Part shown: in pieces, positions 15,055-22,272 of the stretch
Layout of the letters: each line of letters begins with the position of its first letter
Numbering within the stretch: the first letter of the stretch is position 1
DNA from: Lachnospiraceae bacterium
Lineage (GTDB): Bacteria > Bacillota > Clostridia > Lachnospirales > Lachnospiraceae
Assembly (NCBI GenBank): GCA_017618195.1
Contig: JAFZUW010000066.1
Span: forward strand, 1-64,000
DNA: 64,000 nucleotides
Direction: 5' to 3'
Position numbers and translations under genes: made by a program
Notes under the pieces: model-generated
What the model was told of the DNA's origin: nothing
The model's input: the letters and a program-made list of their open reading frames with translations, nothing else
Database searches by the model: none

Positions 15055-16268
15055 TGAACGAGAAACGTACTTCCGTTTTTGAAAACGGCTTGATCTGGTT
15101 CGGTGCCGCGGTTTCCATCGCGGAAATTCTGACCGGTACCTATTATTCCTCCCTCGGTTTTATGAAGGGACTTGTGACGATCCTTCTCGGTCATGTGATC
15201 GGCTGCCTGATGCTTTTCGCGGCGGGTCTGATCGGCGGCAAAGTCCGTCAGAGTTCGATGGAGATCGCAAAGATGAGCTTCGGTTCCGTCGGCGGACTGC
15301 TGTTCTCGGTACTCAACATCATCCAGCTTGTCGGCTGGACCGCGATCATGATCTATGACGGCGCGGGTGCCGCAGGCGGAATATGGGGAGCGGATATGAA
15401 GTGGCTCTGGTGTCTTGTCATCGGTGCTCTGATCGTACTCTGGATATTCATCGGTATCAAGAATCTCGGAAAGGTGAACACGGTTTCCATGTCCGCGCTT
15501 TTCATCCTGACCGTGATCCTCAGTTTTGTCATCTTCGGCGGCGGTGTGATTCACGATGTGGACGGTGAAAGCATGTCGTTCGGCGCTGCTCTTGAGCTGT
15601 CGATCGCGATGCCTCTCTCGTGGCTTCCGCTGATCAGCGACTACACGAGAGAAGCCGAGAAGCCGGTAAAGGCAACGGCGGTCAGCGCGCTCGTATACGG
15701 CATCGTCAGCTGCTGGATGTACATCATCGGCATGGGTGCAGCAATCTTTACCGAAGAGTCCGATATCGCGCAGATTGTCGTAAAGGCGGGCCTCGGAATC
15801 GTAGGGCTTCTGATCATCGTATTTTCCACCGTAACGACGACCTTCCTCGATGCTTATTCGGCAGGCGTGTCGAGTGAATCGATTTCGAAGAAATTGAACA
15901 GCCGCTGGATCGGTATCGCCGTAACCGTTATCGGTACCACAGGCGCAATCCTGTTCCCGATGGATGACATTACCGATTTCCTTTACTTCATTGGGTCCGT
16001 ATTTGCCCCGATGATTGCCGTACAGATTGCGGATTTCTTCCTCTTAAAGAGGAACGGAACGAAGCTTCGTTTCGACATCCGCAACCTCGTCATCTGGGTG
16101 ATCGGTTTCGTCGCGTACCGGCTGCTGATGCGCGTCGACATCCCGATCGGATACACGGTTCCCGACATGGCGATTACGATGGTACTTTGTGTCGTTTCGC
16201 ATTGGATCTTTTGGAAACTGACGGACAGTAAGGAGAGCGCATCCGAAAAGGCGGACAGAAAGGACTGA
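15054..16268 (+). CDS. cytX: hydroxymethylpyrimidine transporter CytX
   Basis: A membrane protein of 404 residues with about twelve hydrophobic segments, of the NCS1 (cytosine/allantoin) permease family. In TPP-riboswitch operons this subgroup is named CytX and predicted to import hydroxymethylpyrimidine, the substrate of the neighbouring ThiD. Seen are an N-terminal Trp-Phe-Gly-Ala-Ala-Val-Ser-Ile-Ala-Glu-Ile near residue 15 and Pro-Leu-Ile-Ser-Asp-Tyr-Thr-Arg near 190, typical of NCS1 proteins. The ATG overlaps the thiD stop by one base (TGATG) with AAGGAGG upstream; a GTG at 15051 is a possible alternative. Confidence 0.93.
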   Translation: MNEKRTSVFENGLIWFGAAVSIAEILTGTYYSSLGFMKGLVTILLGHVIGCLMLFAAGLIGGKVRQSSMEIAKMSFGSVGGLLFSVLNIIQLVGWTAIMIYDGAGAAGGIWGADMKWLWCLVIGALIVLWIFIGIKNLGKVNTVSMSALFILTVILSFVIFGGGVIHDVDGESMSFGAALELSIAMPLSWLPLISDYTREAEKPVKATAVSALVYGIVSCWMYIIGMGAAIFTEESDIAQIVVKAGLGIVGLLIIVFSTVTTTFLDAYSAGVSSESISKKLNSRWIGIAVTVIGTTGAILFPMDDITDFLYFIGSVFAPMIAVQIADFFLLKRNGTKLRFDIRNLVIWVIGFVAYRLLMRVDIPIGYTVPDMAITMVLCVVSHWIFWKLTDSKESASEKADRKD

Positions 16269-16273
16269 ACCCT

Positions 16274-16897
16274 ATGAGCAGACGCTGCGTGATCGTCGGC
16301 GGAGCCGCGATAGAGCAATATGAGTTTGTGAAGAGCTGCCTTCGGGACGGGGATTTCTTCGTGTTCTGCGACAGCGGGCTTAAGCATATGGATAAGCTCG
16401 GCGCGAAGGCGGATCTGATCGTCGGAGATTTCGATTCGCATGAAAACCCGCACCTTGATACGGAGACGATCGTGCTTCCGTGTGAGAAGGACGATACCGA
16501 TACGGTTTATGCCGTAAAGGAAGCCGTTAAGAGAGGTTTTTCGGAGTTTCTGCTGATCGGTACGGTCGGCGGAAGGCTTGATCACACGCTCGGAAACGTT
16601 TCGATCCTTCTGTACCTCGATTCGCTCGGAAAGAAGGCGCAGATGATCGATGATTATTCGGAGATGGAGATCGTATCGAAAGAACCGGCCTTCATCGAAG
16701 ATAAGTATGCTTACTTCTCGCTTTTAAACATCACGGGGCTCGCGGAAGGCGTAACAATCCGAAACGCGAAATATCCGCTTGAGGATGCTTCGATCACATG
16801 CGAGTACCAGTACGGCGTCAGCAACGAGCCGCTTCCCAAAAAGACGGCGCAGGTGTCGGTCGCAAACGGCAGGCTGCTGTTAATAAAGGTTCGATAG
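16274..16897 (+). CDS. thiN: thiamine diphosphokinase (ThiN type)
   Basis: A protein of 207 residues that transfers a diphosphate from ATP to thiamine to make the active cofactor TPP. The family marks are Phe-Cys-Asp-Ser-Gly near residue 32, Val-Gly-Asp-Phe-Asp-Ser near 52, Asp-Asp-Thr-Asp-Thr near 74 and Gly-Gly-Arg-Leu-Asp-His-Thr-Leu-Gly-Asn near 98, which bind Mg-ATP and thiamine. It is the last gene of the salvage operon, five bases after cytX, and it supplies the ligand that closes the riboswitch, so the operon is under product feedback. Confidence 0.95.
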   Translation: MSRRCVIVGGAAIEQYEFVKSCLRDGDFFVFCDSGLKHMDKLGAKADLIVGDFDSHENPHLDTETIVLPCEKDDTDTVYAVKEAVKRGFSEFLLIGTVGGRLDHTLGNVSILLYLDSLGKKAQMIDDYSEMEIVSKEPAFIEDKYAYFSLLNITGLAEGVTIRNAKYPLEDASITCEYQYGVSNEPLPKKTAQVSVANGRLLLIKVR

Positions 16898-17013
16898 ATC
16901 GGAAGAATAAAGGCTGGCCGGAGAAATGCCGGTCCGCCGTTTTATGCGGACCGTGCAGAATGCTGACCGTCCGCTTTCAGCAGGAACTTCCCGCGCAGGA
17001 ATAGAAAACGATA

Positions 17014-17059
17014 TGACCGCAGTCACGGTTTTTCTTACGGAAAATGTGACTGCGGTCAC
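17014..17059. promoter_or_regulatory. paired operator-like dyads before the ABC operon
   Basis: TGACCGCAGTCAC at 17014-17026 and its exact inverse GTGACTGCGGTCA at 17046-17058, a perfect 13-base inverted repeat. Each arm is itself a TGAC-N4-GTCA dyad; centres are 33 bases apart (about three helical turns). The right copy touches the -35 box, as expected for a repressor site. The same core occurs at 4221-4254. Confidence 0.7.
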
Positions 17060-17088
17060 TTTTCATTTCCCCGGCGATTCGGTATGAT
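17060..17088 (+). promoter_or_regulatory. promoter of the ABC transporter operon
   Basis: TTTTCA at 17060-17065, 17 bases, TATGAT at 17083-17088. The -35 box starts right after the second dyad. Confidence 0.6.
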
Positions 17089-17105
17089 GTGGTAGGATAC
17101 AGGGA

Positions 17106-17186
17106 ATGAGCAGAGGAACCCGGACCGAAAGAGAGTTCTTTAGTGAACTCGAAGAGTTAAATAAAACAAAGATACTACTGATGTAG
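17106..17186 (+). CDS. possible leader ORF, 26 aa
   Basis: ATG at 17106 with AGGGA three bases upstream, open to TAG at 17184-17186. The product is charged (Arg-Thr-Glu-Arg-Glu-Phe-Phe, then Glu-Leu-Glu-Glu-Leu, then Lys-Thr-Lys) and could form one helix. It lies between the promoter and the first permease gene. It may be a leader peptide or a chance ORF. Confidence 0.3.
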   Translation: MSRGTRTEREFFSELEELNKTKILLM

Positions 17187-17216
17187 AATAGATAGCTTGA
17201 AAAGGAGTTTGCCGGA

Positions 17217-18383
17217 ATGAAAAGCCGACTGTCCGCAACCGGATACATTAAAAACAACAAACGAACATGCTTTGTGCTGATCTTAGCACTGGGGCTCACG
17301 TTCATGGCGATGTATATCATCGCATTTATCCTCGGAGCAACGACCGAAAGCTTCAAGCCGATCATCTTCGAATATACGAGGAGGATCTCATTTGCCGAAG
17401 TGACCGCCGGAAGCTTTCCGGTCAACCGGAACGATTACGCGAACGTGGAAGATTATATCGAAGCCTACCGGGAAGCCAGACAGAAGTTCTTGGAGGACCT
17501 GAGCAGCGACCCGGACGTAACCAAGGTATATGACACACAGTTTCTGAGCGCTTCCTATAACGGCGTAGTCGGCGGACTCGGATACGAATTTCCGCTGCTG
17601 CCGGCGGAGGAACTGCCGTTCGTAGCGGAACACCTGGGCGCGGTGCTGACGGGAGGGCGCATGCCGACAGGGGACGGCGAGATCGTGGTCGACGAGATCA
17701 TCTTAAAAAACGGAAAGATGAAGATCGGCGACTGGTTCCAGGAAGGCTCTTACGGACAGGTATTCAAGGTTGTCGGCACGCTCCGTTCGGACGGAATGGC
17801 GTGTCTCGGAACCCCGCGCGGAAACTATAACAACGGATGGGGATACGTCGTTTTATGTAACGACAACAGCAAGGATTTTGCAAAGCTTGCCGCCAAATAC
17901 GGCGTGCACGTTTCGGAGGAGAACGGCGATAACATATGCGACGCCGTTGGTTATAAGGAACTCTGGGATAAGGATATCGCGGGAACGATCGACAGCGTCA
18001 TCAAGATGATCCTTCTGATTGTGATGATCTTCCTCGCGATCTCGGTGCTGATCGCTTACATTTCCTTCCTTCGAAACCGCGTCAACGAGTACTGCCTGTA
18101 TGCATCGATCGGTTATTCGAAGGGTGAGATATACGGCATGATCATGCGTGAGATGGCAATCCTGTTTCTTTCGGGAATCGTGCTCGGCGTGATCACTTCG
18201 CTCGGGATGATGAAACTTCTCGAGGTCACGATCATCGAGCCGAGAGGCCTTGTTTCGGCATGGTTTATGAAGGATCAGCTGCTTCGGATACTCGGGGCAT
18301 TTGCCGCGATCGTCGGAGTCCTGCAGATTCCGGTCATGATATCCGTACACAGCATAAAGACGATCGATCTGATGGAAGACTAG
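17217..18383 (+). CDS. ABC transporter permease, FtsX/MacB type (first)
   Basis: A membrane protein of 388 residues with one N-terminal segment (about 17-40), a large outer domain (about 41-250), and three C-terminal segments (about 262-285, 308-335, 353-375). This is the FtsX/MacB plan used by exporters and mechanotransmitters of antimicrobial peptides and signals. Asn-Glu-Tyr-Cys-Leu-Tyr-Ala-Ser-Ile-Gly-Tyr-Ser-Lys-Gly-Glu-Ile near 291-306 is the cytoplasmic coupling helix that contacts the ATPase. AAAAGGAG precedes the ATG. With the ATPase at 18497 and a second permease at 19196 it should form a 1:1:2 complex. Confidence 0.85.
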   Translation: MKSRLSATGYIKNNKRTCFVLILALGLTFMAMYIIAFILGATTESFKPIIFEYTRRISFAEVTAGSFPVNRNDYANVEDYIEAYREARQKFLEDLSSDPDVTKVYDTQFLSASYNGVVGGLGYEFPLLPAEELPFVAEHLGAVLTGGRMPTGDGEIVVDEIILKNGKMKIGDWFQEGSYGQVFKVVGTLRSDGMACLGTPRGNYNNGWGYVVLCNDNSKDFAKLAAKYGVHVSEENGDNICDAVGYKELWDKDIAGTIDSVIKMILLIVMIFLAISVLIAYISFLRNRVNEYCLYASIGYSKGEIYGMIMREMAILFLSGIVLGVITSLGMMKLLEVTIIEPRGLVSAWFMKDQLLRILGAFAAIVGVLQIPVMISVHSIKTIDLMED

Positions 18384-18405
18384 TCATAAATCAACGATAC
18401 GGCAC

Positions 18406-18480
18406 GGATAACATACCGCCCGAGATGCAGCGGAAATACGAGCCGTAACACACCGCCCGCGATGCGCCGGCAAATACGAC
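18406..18480 (+). repeat. imperfect 37-base tandem duplication
   Basis: Two copies, 18406-18442 and 18443-18480, share TAACAYACCGCCCG, GATGC and AAATACGA in register with a 37-base period and differ at several positions. They fill the gap between the first permease stop and the ATPase ribosome site. Confidence 0.6.
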
Positions 18481-18496
18481 ACAGGAGAGCAGAAGA

Positions 18497-19171
18497 ATGT
18501 TTGAAGTTAACAATATCAGCATGATTTACGACATGGATACGGACGAGAAAATGTACGCGCTCGGCGGGTTCGACCTGAGCCTTCCGGACAAGGGTCTGGT
18601 CGGCATCAGCGGTCCTTCGGGAAGCGGAAAGAGCACGCTTATGTACTGCCTTTCGACATTGAAGAAACCGACCGAGGGAAGCGTCCGATATAACGGGATT
18701 GAAATTACCGAAATCCCGGACCGCGAGCGTGAGACGCTTCGGCGGAAGGAATTCGGATTTGTCTTTCAGAAGCACTATCTTGTGCCTTATATGAGCGCGC
18801 TCGATAACATTCTGGTCGCGGCTTCGGACTCCGGTAAGGAAACCGTGGAGAAGGCCAAGGAACTTCTGAAAACCATGGGGCTTAAGGAACGCGATTTCCG
18901 TAAAAAGCCCGCAAAGCTTTCGGGAGGCCAGTGCCAGCGCGCCGCAATCGCGCGAGCCCTGATCAACGATCCGAAGGTCATTTTTGCGGACGAGCCGACC
19001 GCTTCCCTTGACCACGAAAACGCCTTCAACATCATGAAGATTCTGAAGGAATACTCGAAGGAACGGCTCGTAATCGTTGTGACACACGACCGGACGGTTC
19101 TCACGGACGTCGATATCATGATTGAAATGTGGGACGGCAAAATCAGCAACATCTCCGGTCAGGACCGGTAA
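18497..19171 (+). CDS. ABC transporter ATP-binding protein (LolD/MacB type)
   Basis: A protein of 224 residues with a complete nucleotide-binding domain. Walker A is Gly-Pro-Ser-Gly-Ser-Gly-Lys-Ser-Thr near 37-45, the Q loop Val-Phe-Gln-Lys near 91, the signature Leu-Ser-Gly-Gly-Gln near 141, Walker B Val-Ile-Phe-Ala-Asp-Glu-Pro-Thr near 161, and the H loop Val-Thr-His-Asp near 195. The length and sequence fit the LolD/MacB/BceA class that drives FtsX-type permeases. It is preceded by AGGAGAG and followed after 24 bases by the second permease. Confidence 0.95.
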   Translation: MFEVNNISMIYDMDTDEKMYALGGFDLSLPDKGLVGISGPSGSGKSTLMYCLSTLKKPTEGSVRYNGIEITEIPDRERETLRRKEFGFVFQKHYLVPYMSALDNILVAASDSGKETVEKAKELLKTMGLKERDFRKKPAKLSGGQCQRAAIARALINDPKVIFADEPTASLDHENAFNIMKILKEYSKERLVIVVTHDRTVLTDVDIMIEMWDGKISNISGQDR

Positions 19172-19195
19172 GGGCGGAAGGAAAGGAAGAAAGCA

Positions 19196-20275
19196 ATGAA
19201 GCCATTTTCGGCAGCCTATTATATCGTAAAGAACAAAGGGCGTGCGGCCATCATCATTTTTATGATGTTTCTGACGATGTGCATGTTTCTCGCCGGCAAT
19301 TATATCAGCAGCATGTGGTGGTACTATGATGTTGCGAAGGGGTACGATTCCCGCATCATTCTGGTGTCGGCTCTGTCTACGGATACCGATGATTATAAGG
19401 ACTGGAAGGCATTCCGCGAGGATATCAAAAACGATCCCGAACTGATCACGCTGTTTCGAACCGGCAGCGGCTACGGCGGCGGAAGTCTCAAAACGACGAT
19501 CGGTCTTGAAACCGGTGTCGGAAGCTATGTGTTCCGCTCGAAAGAAGATATGCAGACGGCGATGGATCTTCTCGGAATCGATTTTGACTGCAGCGGCCTT
19601 CATGACAGGAGTGCCGTGATCAGTGAGAATCTGTCGCGGAACCGGAACCTGAAGCTCGGCGATCTGTCTCCCACGAAGGAGTTTATGATCGAAGGAATCA
19701 TGAATGACAGGAGCTACCAGTACTTTTACCTGTGCGAGGACAAGGAAGAGAACTGCTACCGTGCCAACATTATGAGTAAGACGCTTTCCGGACAGAAACT
19801 GATTGACCGCGTGCAGAGTATCATCGGCGACCGGAAGGTCCGGATCGAGAAAACAACCGCGCGCTATATTCACGAAGACCTCGGGGCGATCGACCTGATC
19901 TTCTATGTCGGATTGATCATTCTTTCCGTCATAATGATGGTAACGCTCAATTCGGTCGTGACCGGCCAGTATATCAAGAGAGAGTACGAATTTGCCGTGT
20001 ACAGGGCGCTCGGCGTATCGAAAGGTCGTATCCGCCGCAAGATCGCTTCGGAACTTCTGCTGATGGATCTGATCGCCCTTCTGATCGGTACCGCAGTGAT
20101 GCTTCTTACGACGTTTTTGCTGAACGAACTGCTCTATATTCCGAGAGGCCAGTACCTCCCGTATTGCTCGAAAAACGCCATTATCGGCGTAGTATTTTCG
20201 AACCTTTTGATACTTGTTCCGATGATTCTTTTAAAGGGACGGAAAATGTGTAAAACAGATGTTACGGAGTTTTAA
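19196..20275 (+). CDS. ABC transporter permease, FtsX/MacB type (second)
   Basis: A membrane protein of 359 residues, with one N-terminal segment (about 17-38), an outer domain of some 190 residues and three C-terminal segments (about 238-262, 287-310, 325-345). The coupling helix is Glu-Tyr-Glu-Phe-Ala-Val-Tyr-Arg-Ala-Leu-Gly-Val-Ser-Lys-Gly near 263-277. It is clearly related in plan to the 17217 product but its outer domain is smaller, so the transporter is a heterodimer. A promoter and the sensor kinase gene follow within 160 bases. Confidence 0.85.
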   Translation: MKPFSAAYYIVKNKGRAAIIIFMMFLTMCMFLAGNYISSMWWYYDVAKGYDSRIILVSALSTDTDDYKDWKAFREDIKNDPELITLFRTGSGYGGGSLKTTIGLETGVGSYVFRSKEDMQTAMDLLGIDFDCSGLHDRSAVISENLSRNRNLKLGDLSPTKEFMIEGIMNDRSYQYFYLCEDKEENCYRANIMSKTLSGQKLIDRVQSIIGDRKVRIEKTTARYIHEDLGAIDLIFYVGLIILSVIMMVTLNSVVTGQYIKREYEFAVYRALGVSKGRIRRKIASELLLMDLIALLIGTAVMLLTTFLLNELLYIPRGQYLPYCSKNAIIGVVFSNLLILVPMILLKGRKMCKTDVTEF

Positions 20276-20313
20276 GCCGGGGCAGGCCCTGCGCGTATTT
20301 TGGAGGACTCCGC

Positions 20314-20342
20314 TTGTGGATACCCCGATGTTATGATACAAT
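20314..20342 (+). promoter_or_regulatory. promoter of the two-component system
   Basis: TTGTGG at 20314-20319, 17 bases, TACAAT at 20337-20342. Both boxes overlap a perfect inverted repeat (20318-20352). Confidence 0.55.
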
Positions 20343-20352
20343 CGGGGTATCC
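20318..20352. promoter_or_regulatory. 12-base inverted repeat over the kinase promoter
   Basis: GGATACCCCGAT (20318-20329) and ATCGGGGTATCC (20341-20352), perfect, separated by 11 bases. It covers the -35 end, the spacer and the -10 box. It could be an operator or a hairpin that ends transcripts from the ABC genes, although no long T run follows. Confidence 0.6.
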
Positions 20353-20430
20353 TTGGTTTATGTTTCCGCGGAAGCTTCGGGCTGTCCGCGGACCCGGAAA
20401 GATCATCCGGCGGGAAAGGAGGTGCGGACA

Positions 20431-21627
20431 ATGGTATTTCTCAAACTGGCGATAGCGCTTCTTACCGGAATTCTGTCCGCGCTTAGCTCGGATTACCCTC
20501 CCGTCACGCTGATCGTGACCGGAGTATTGATGGTTTTGATCGCAGCGGAAGATGTGTGCGATTCCGCGAAAAAACGCACCGCTTTCCGGATCGGAACCGC
20601 CGCCTTCGCACTTCTTCTCGGCGTCCTTTCCGGTCATTGGTGGGGCTTTTCGGCAGCAGCCTGTGTGACGGTACACCCGGTTCTCGGAACGCTTGCGGCA
20701 GCGGCCGCATATGCCGTTTCGGCGGCATTCGGGATTGTCTCAACGAAGATGCCGGGAGTCAGGGAGAAAGCAGGCGAAACGCTTGCCAGACACGTCGCGG
20801 AAATCATTGCGTCGGCAGCGGTTTTAAGCATCTGCGTTGCCGTATTGTTCCTGCTAAGGCGCCTTATGCTCCTCCGCGAAGACCGAAGAAGAGAGGAACA
20901 GCGAAGACTCTGCGCAACGGTTGCGAGCGAGATGCACGAGCGGCAGCTGAACCGGGAACTCGCCAAACAGTCATACACCGCCGAGAAGAACGCGCGGCTT
21001 ACGGAAAGGGAAAATATCAGCCGCAACATTCACAACAACGTCGGCCACTCGATCACGGCCGCAATCATGACATTAGATGCCGCGGACATGCTTTTTGAGG
21101 CTAAGCCCGAGGAAGCGAGAAAGCGGATGAACGACGCCAACGAGCGGATCCGCGGAAGTTTAGAGTCCATCCGAAGTGCGGTAAGGGCGCTCGATGACGA
21201 GGACGCGGCGGTTCCGATCGAAGACCTTCGGAGATATCTTGAGAACATCGTCGAAGGCTTTACAATGGATACCGAGTTGCAGGTAAGCCAGTCTTATGAT
21301 GTGTATTCCGCGGAGGTTCTCGTTCCGAAGGAACATGCGGAATTCCTGACCGGCGTGCTTCGGGAATGTTTCTCAAACGGCGTGCGTCACGGCGGGGCGG
21401 ACCGGTTCGGCGTATCGCTTCTTGCCGATGCGGGACACGTGAAGCTGACGGTTACGGACAATGGGAAGAGCACATTTGCCCCGGACAACCGCGAGGAACT
21501 GATCGGCAAAGGATTCGGACTAAAGAAGATAGAGGCGTATGCGAAACGGTGCGGCGGAAGCGCGGCCTTTACAAATGACGAAGGCTTTAAAACCGTTGTG
21601 GAGCTGCCGTTTACGGCGGGCGTTTAG
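20431..21627 (+). CDS. membrane sensor histidine kinase (NarL-partner type)
   Basis: A kinase of 398 residues. Residues about 3-145 hold four or five hydrophobic segments with very short outer loops, so it likely senses the membrane or a partner protein, not a soluble ligand. A coiled region follows, then the phosphoacceptor His 201 in Arg-Asn-Ile-His-Asn-Asn-Val-Gly-His-Ser, as in HisKA_3 kinases. The ATP-binding domain shows Glu-Cys-Phe-Ser-Asn-Gly-Val-Arg-His-Gly (N box), Thr-Asp-Asn-Gly (G1) and Gly-Lys-Gly-Phe-Gly-Leu (G2). AAAGGAGG precedes the ATG. Its partner regulator follows after ten bases. The ABC genes upstream suggest a role in sensing envelope stress or an exported compound. 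Confidence 0.9.
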   Translation: MVFLKLAIALLTGILSALSSDYPPVTLIVTGVLMVLIAAEDVCDSAKKRTAFRIGTAAFALLLGVLSGHWWGFSAAACVTVHPVLGTLAAAAAYAVSAAFGIVSTKMPGVREKAGETLARHVAEIIASAAVLSICVAVLFLLRRLMLLREDRRREEQRRLCATVASEMHERQLNRELAKQSYTAEKNARLTERENISRNIHNNVGHSITAAIMTLDAADMLFEAKPEEARKRMNDANERIRGSLESIRSAVRALDDEDAAVPIEDLRRYLENIVEGFTMDTELQVSQSYDVYSAEVLVPKEHAEFLTGVLRECFSNGVRHGGADRFGVSLLADAGHVKLTVTDNGKSTFAPDNREELIGKGFGLKKIEAYAKRCGGSAAFTNDEGFKTVVELPFTAGV

Positions 21628-21637
21628 GAGGGTTTGG

Positions 21638-22270
21638 ATGTTACGGGTTTTATTGGTGGATGACGAGACGATGCTCCTTGACAGTCTGGAGGTCATTCTT
21701 TCGTTAAATGATATGGAAATTGTCGGAAAGGCCCACGACGGAAACGAGGCGCTGGAAATACTTACGAAAGCGTCCTGTGATATCGCGCTTGTCGATCTTA
21801 ACATGAAAGGCATGGGCGGGATTGAGCTGATCGGCCATATGAAGAAACGCTACCCGCAGACCAGAATCCTCGTGCTGACGACATTTTACGATGACGCCAA
21901 CATCACGAATGCCATCAGCGGCGGAGCAGACGGGTATCTGTTAAAGGACAGCGGCAGGGATGCGATCTTAGGTGCCATCCGCCAGATCATGGGCGGCATC
22001 AGCGTCCTTGACCCGAAGGTCATGCAGCGTCTTACTACACTTGTAGTACATAGTACAAACAGAGAAAATGTCCAGGAAGAGCAGGCGTATGGAGACCTCA
22101 CCGAACGGGAGAGGGAGATAGCCTCCCTCTTGGCGGAAGGCCTCACAAACCGCCAGATCGCCGACCGGCTGTACATCTCGGAAGGAACGGTTAAGAATTA
22201 CATTTCCGCGATTTACGATAAAACGGGTATCCACGACCGCGTAAAACTGGTTGTGGCATTGAAAGGGTAA
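21638..22270 (+). CDS. response regulator, NarL/LuxR family
   Basis: A protein of 210 residues. The receiver domain (about 1-118) has Asp 8-Asp 9, the phosphorylation site Asp 53 in Leu-Val-Asp-Leu-Asn, the switch Thr in Leu-Thr-Thr-Phe near residue 88 and Lys-Asp-Ser near 110. The LuxR-type helix-turn-helix (about 148-208) opens with Leu-Thr-Glu-Arg-Glu-Arg-Glu-Ile and contains Gly-Leu-Thr-Asn-Arg-Gln-Ile-Ala and Thr-Val-Lys-Asn-Tyr. The start follows AGGAGGG just past the kinase stop. It may bind the inverted repeat at its own promoter, or control the ABC transporter (inference). Confidence 0.95.
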   Translation: MLRVLLVDDETMLLDSLEVILSLNDMEIVGKAHDGNEALEILTKASCDIALVDLNMKGMGGIELIGHMKKRYPQTRILVLTTFYDDANITNAISGGADGYLLKDSGRDAILGAIRQIMGGISVLDPKVMQRLTTLVVHSTNRENVQEEQAYGDLTEREREIASLLAEGLTNRQIADRLYISEGTVKNYISAIYDKTGIHDRVKLVVALKG

Positions 22271-22272
22271 CC

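Larger units (their letters stand above)
16898..17216. other. intergenic control region of the ABC transporter operon
   Basis: This 319-base gap holds the paired dyads at 17014-17059, a promoter at 17060-17088, a possible 26-residue ORF (17106-17186) that includes a short hairpin GAGTTC/GAACTC at 17133-17150, and the ribosome site AAAAGGAG before 17217. I see no clear terminator for the thiamine operon. Confidence 0.6.
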
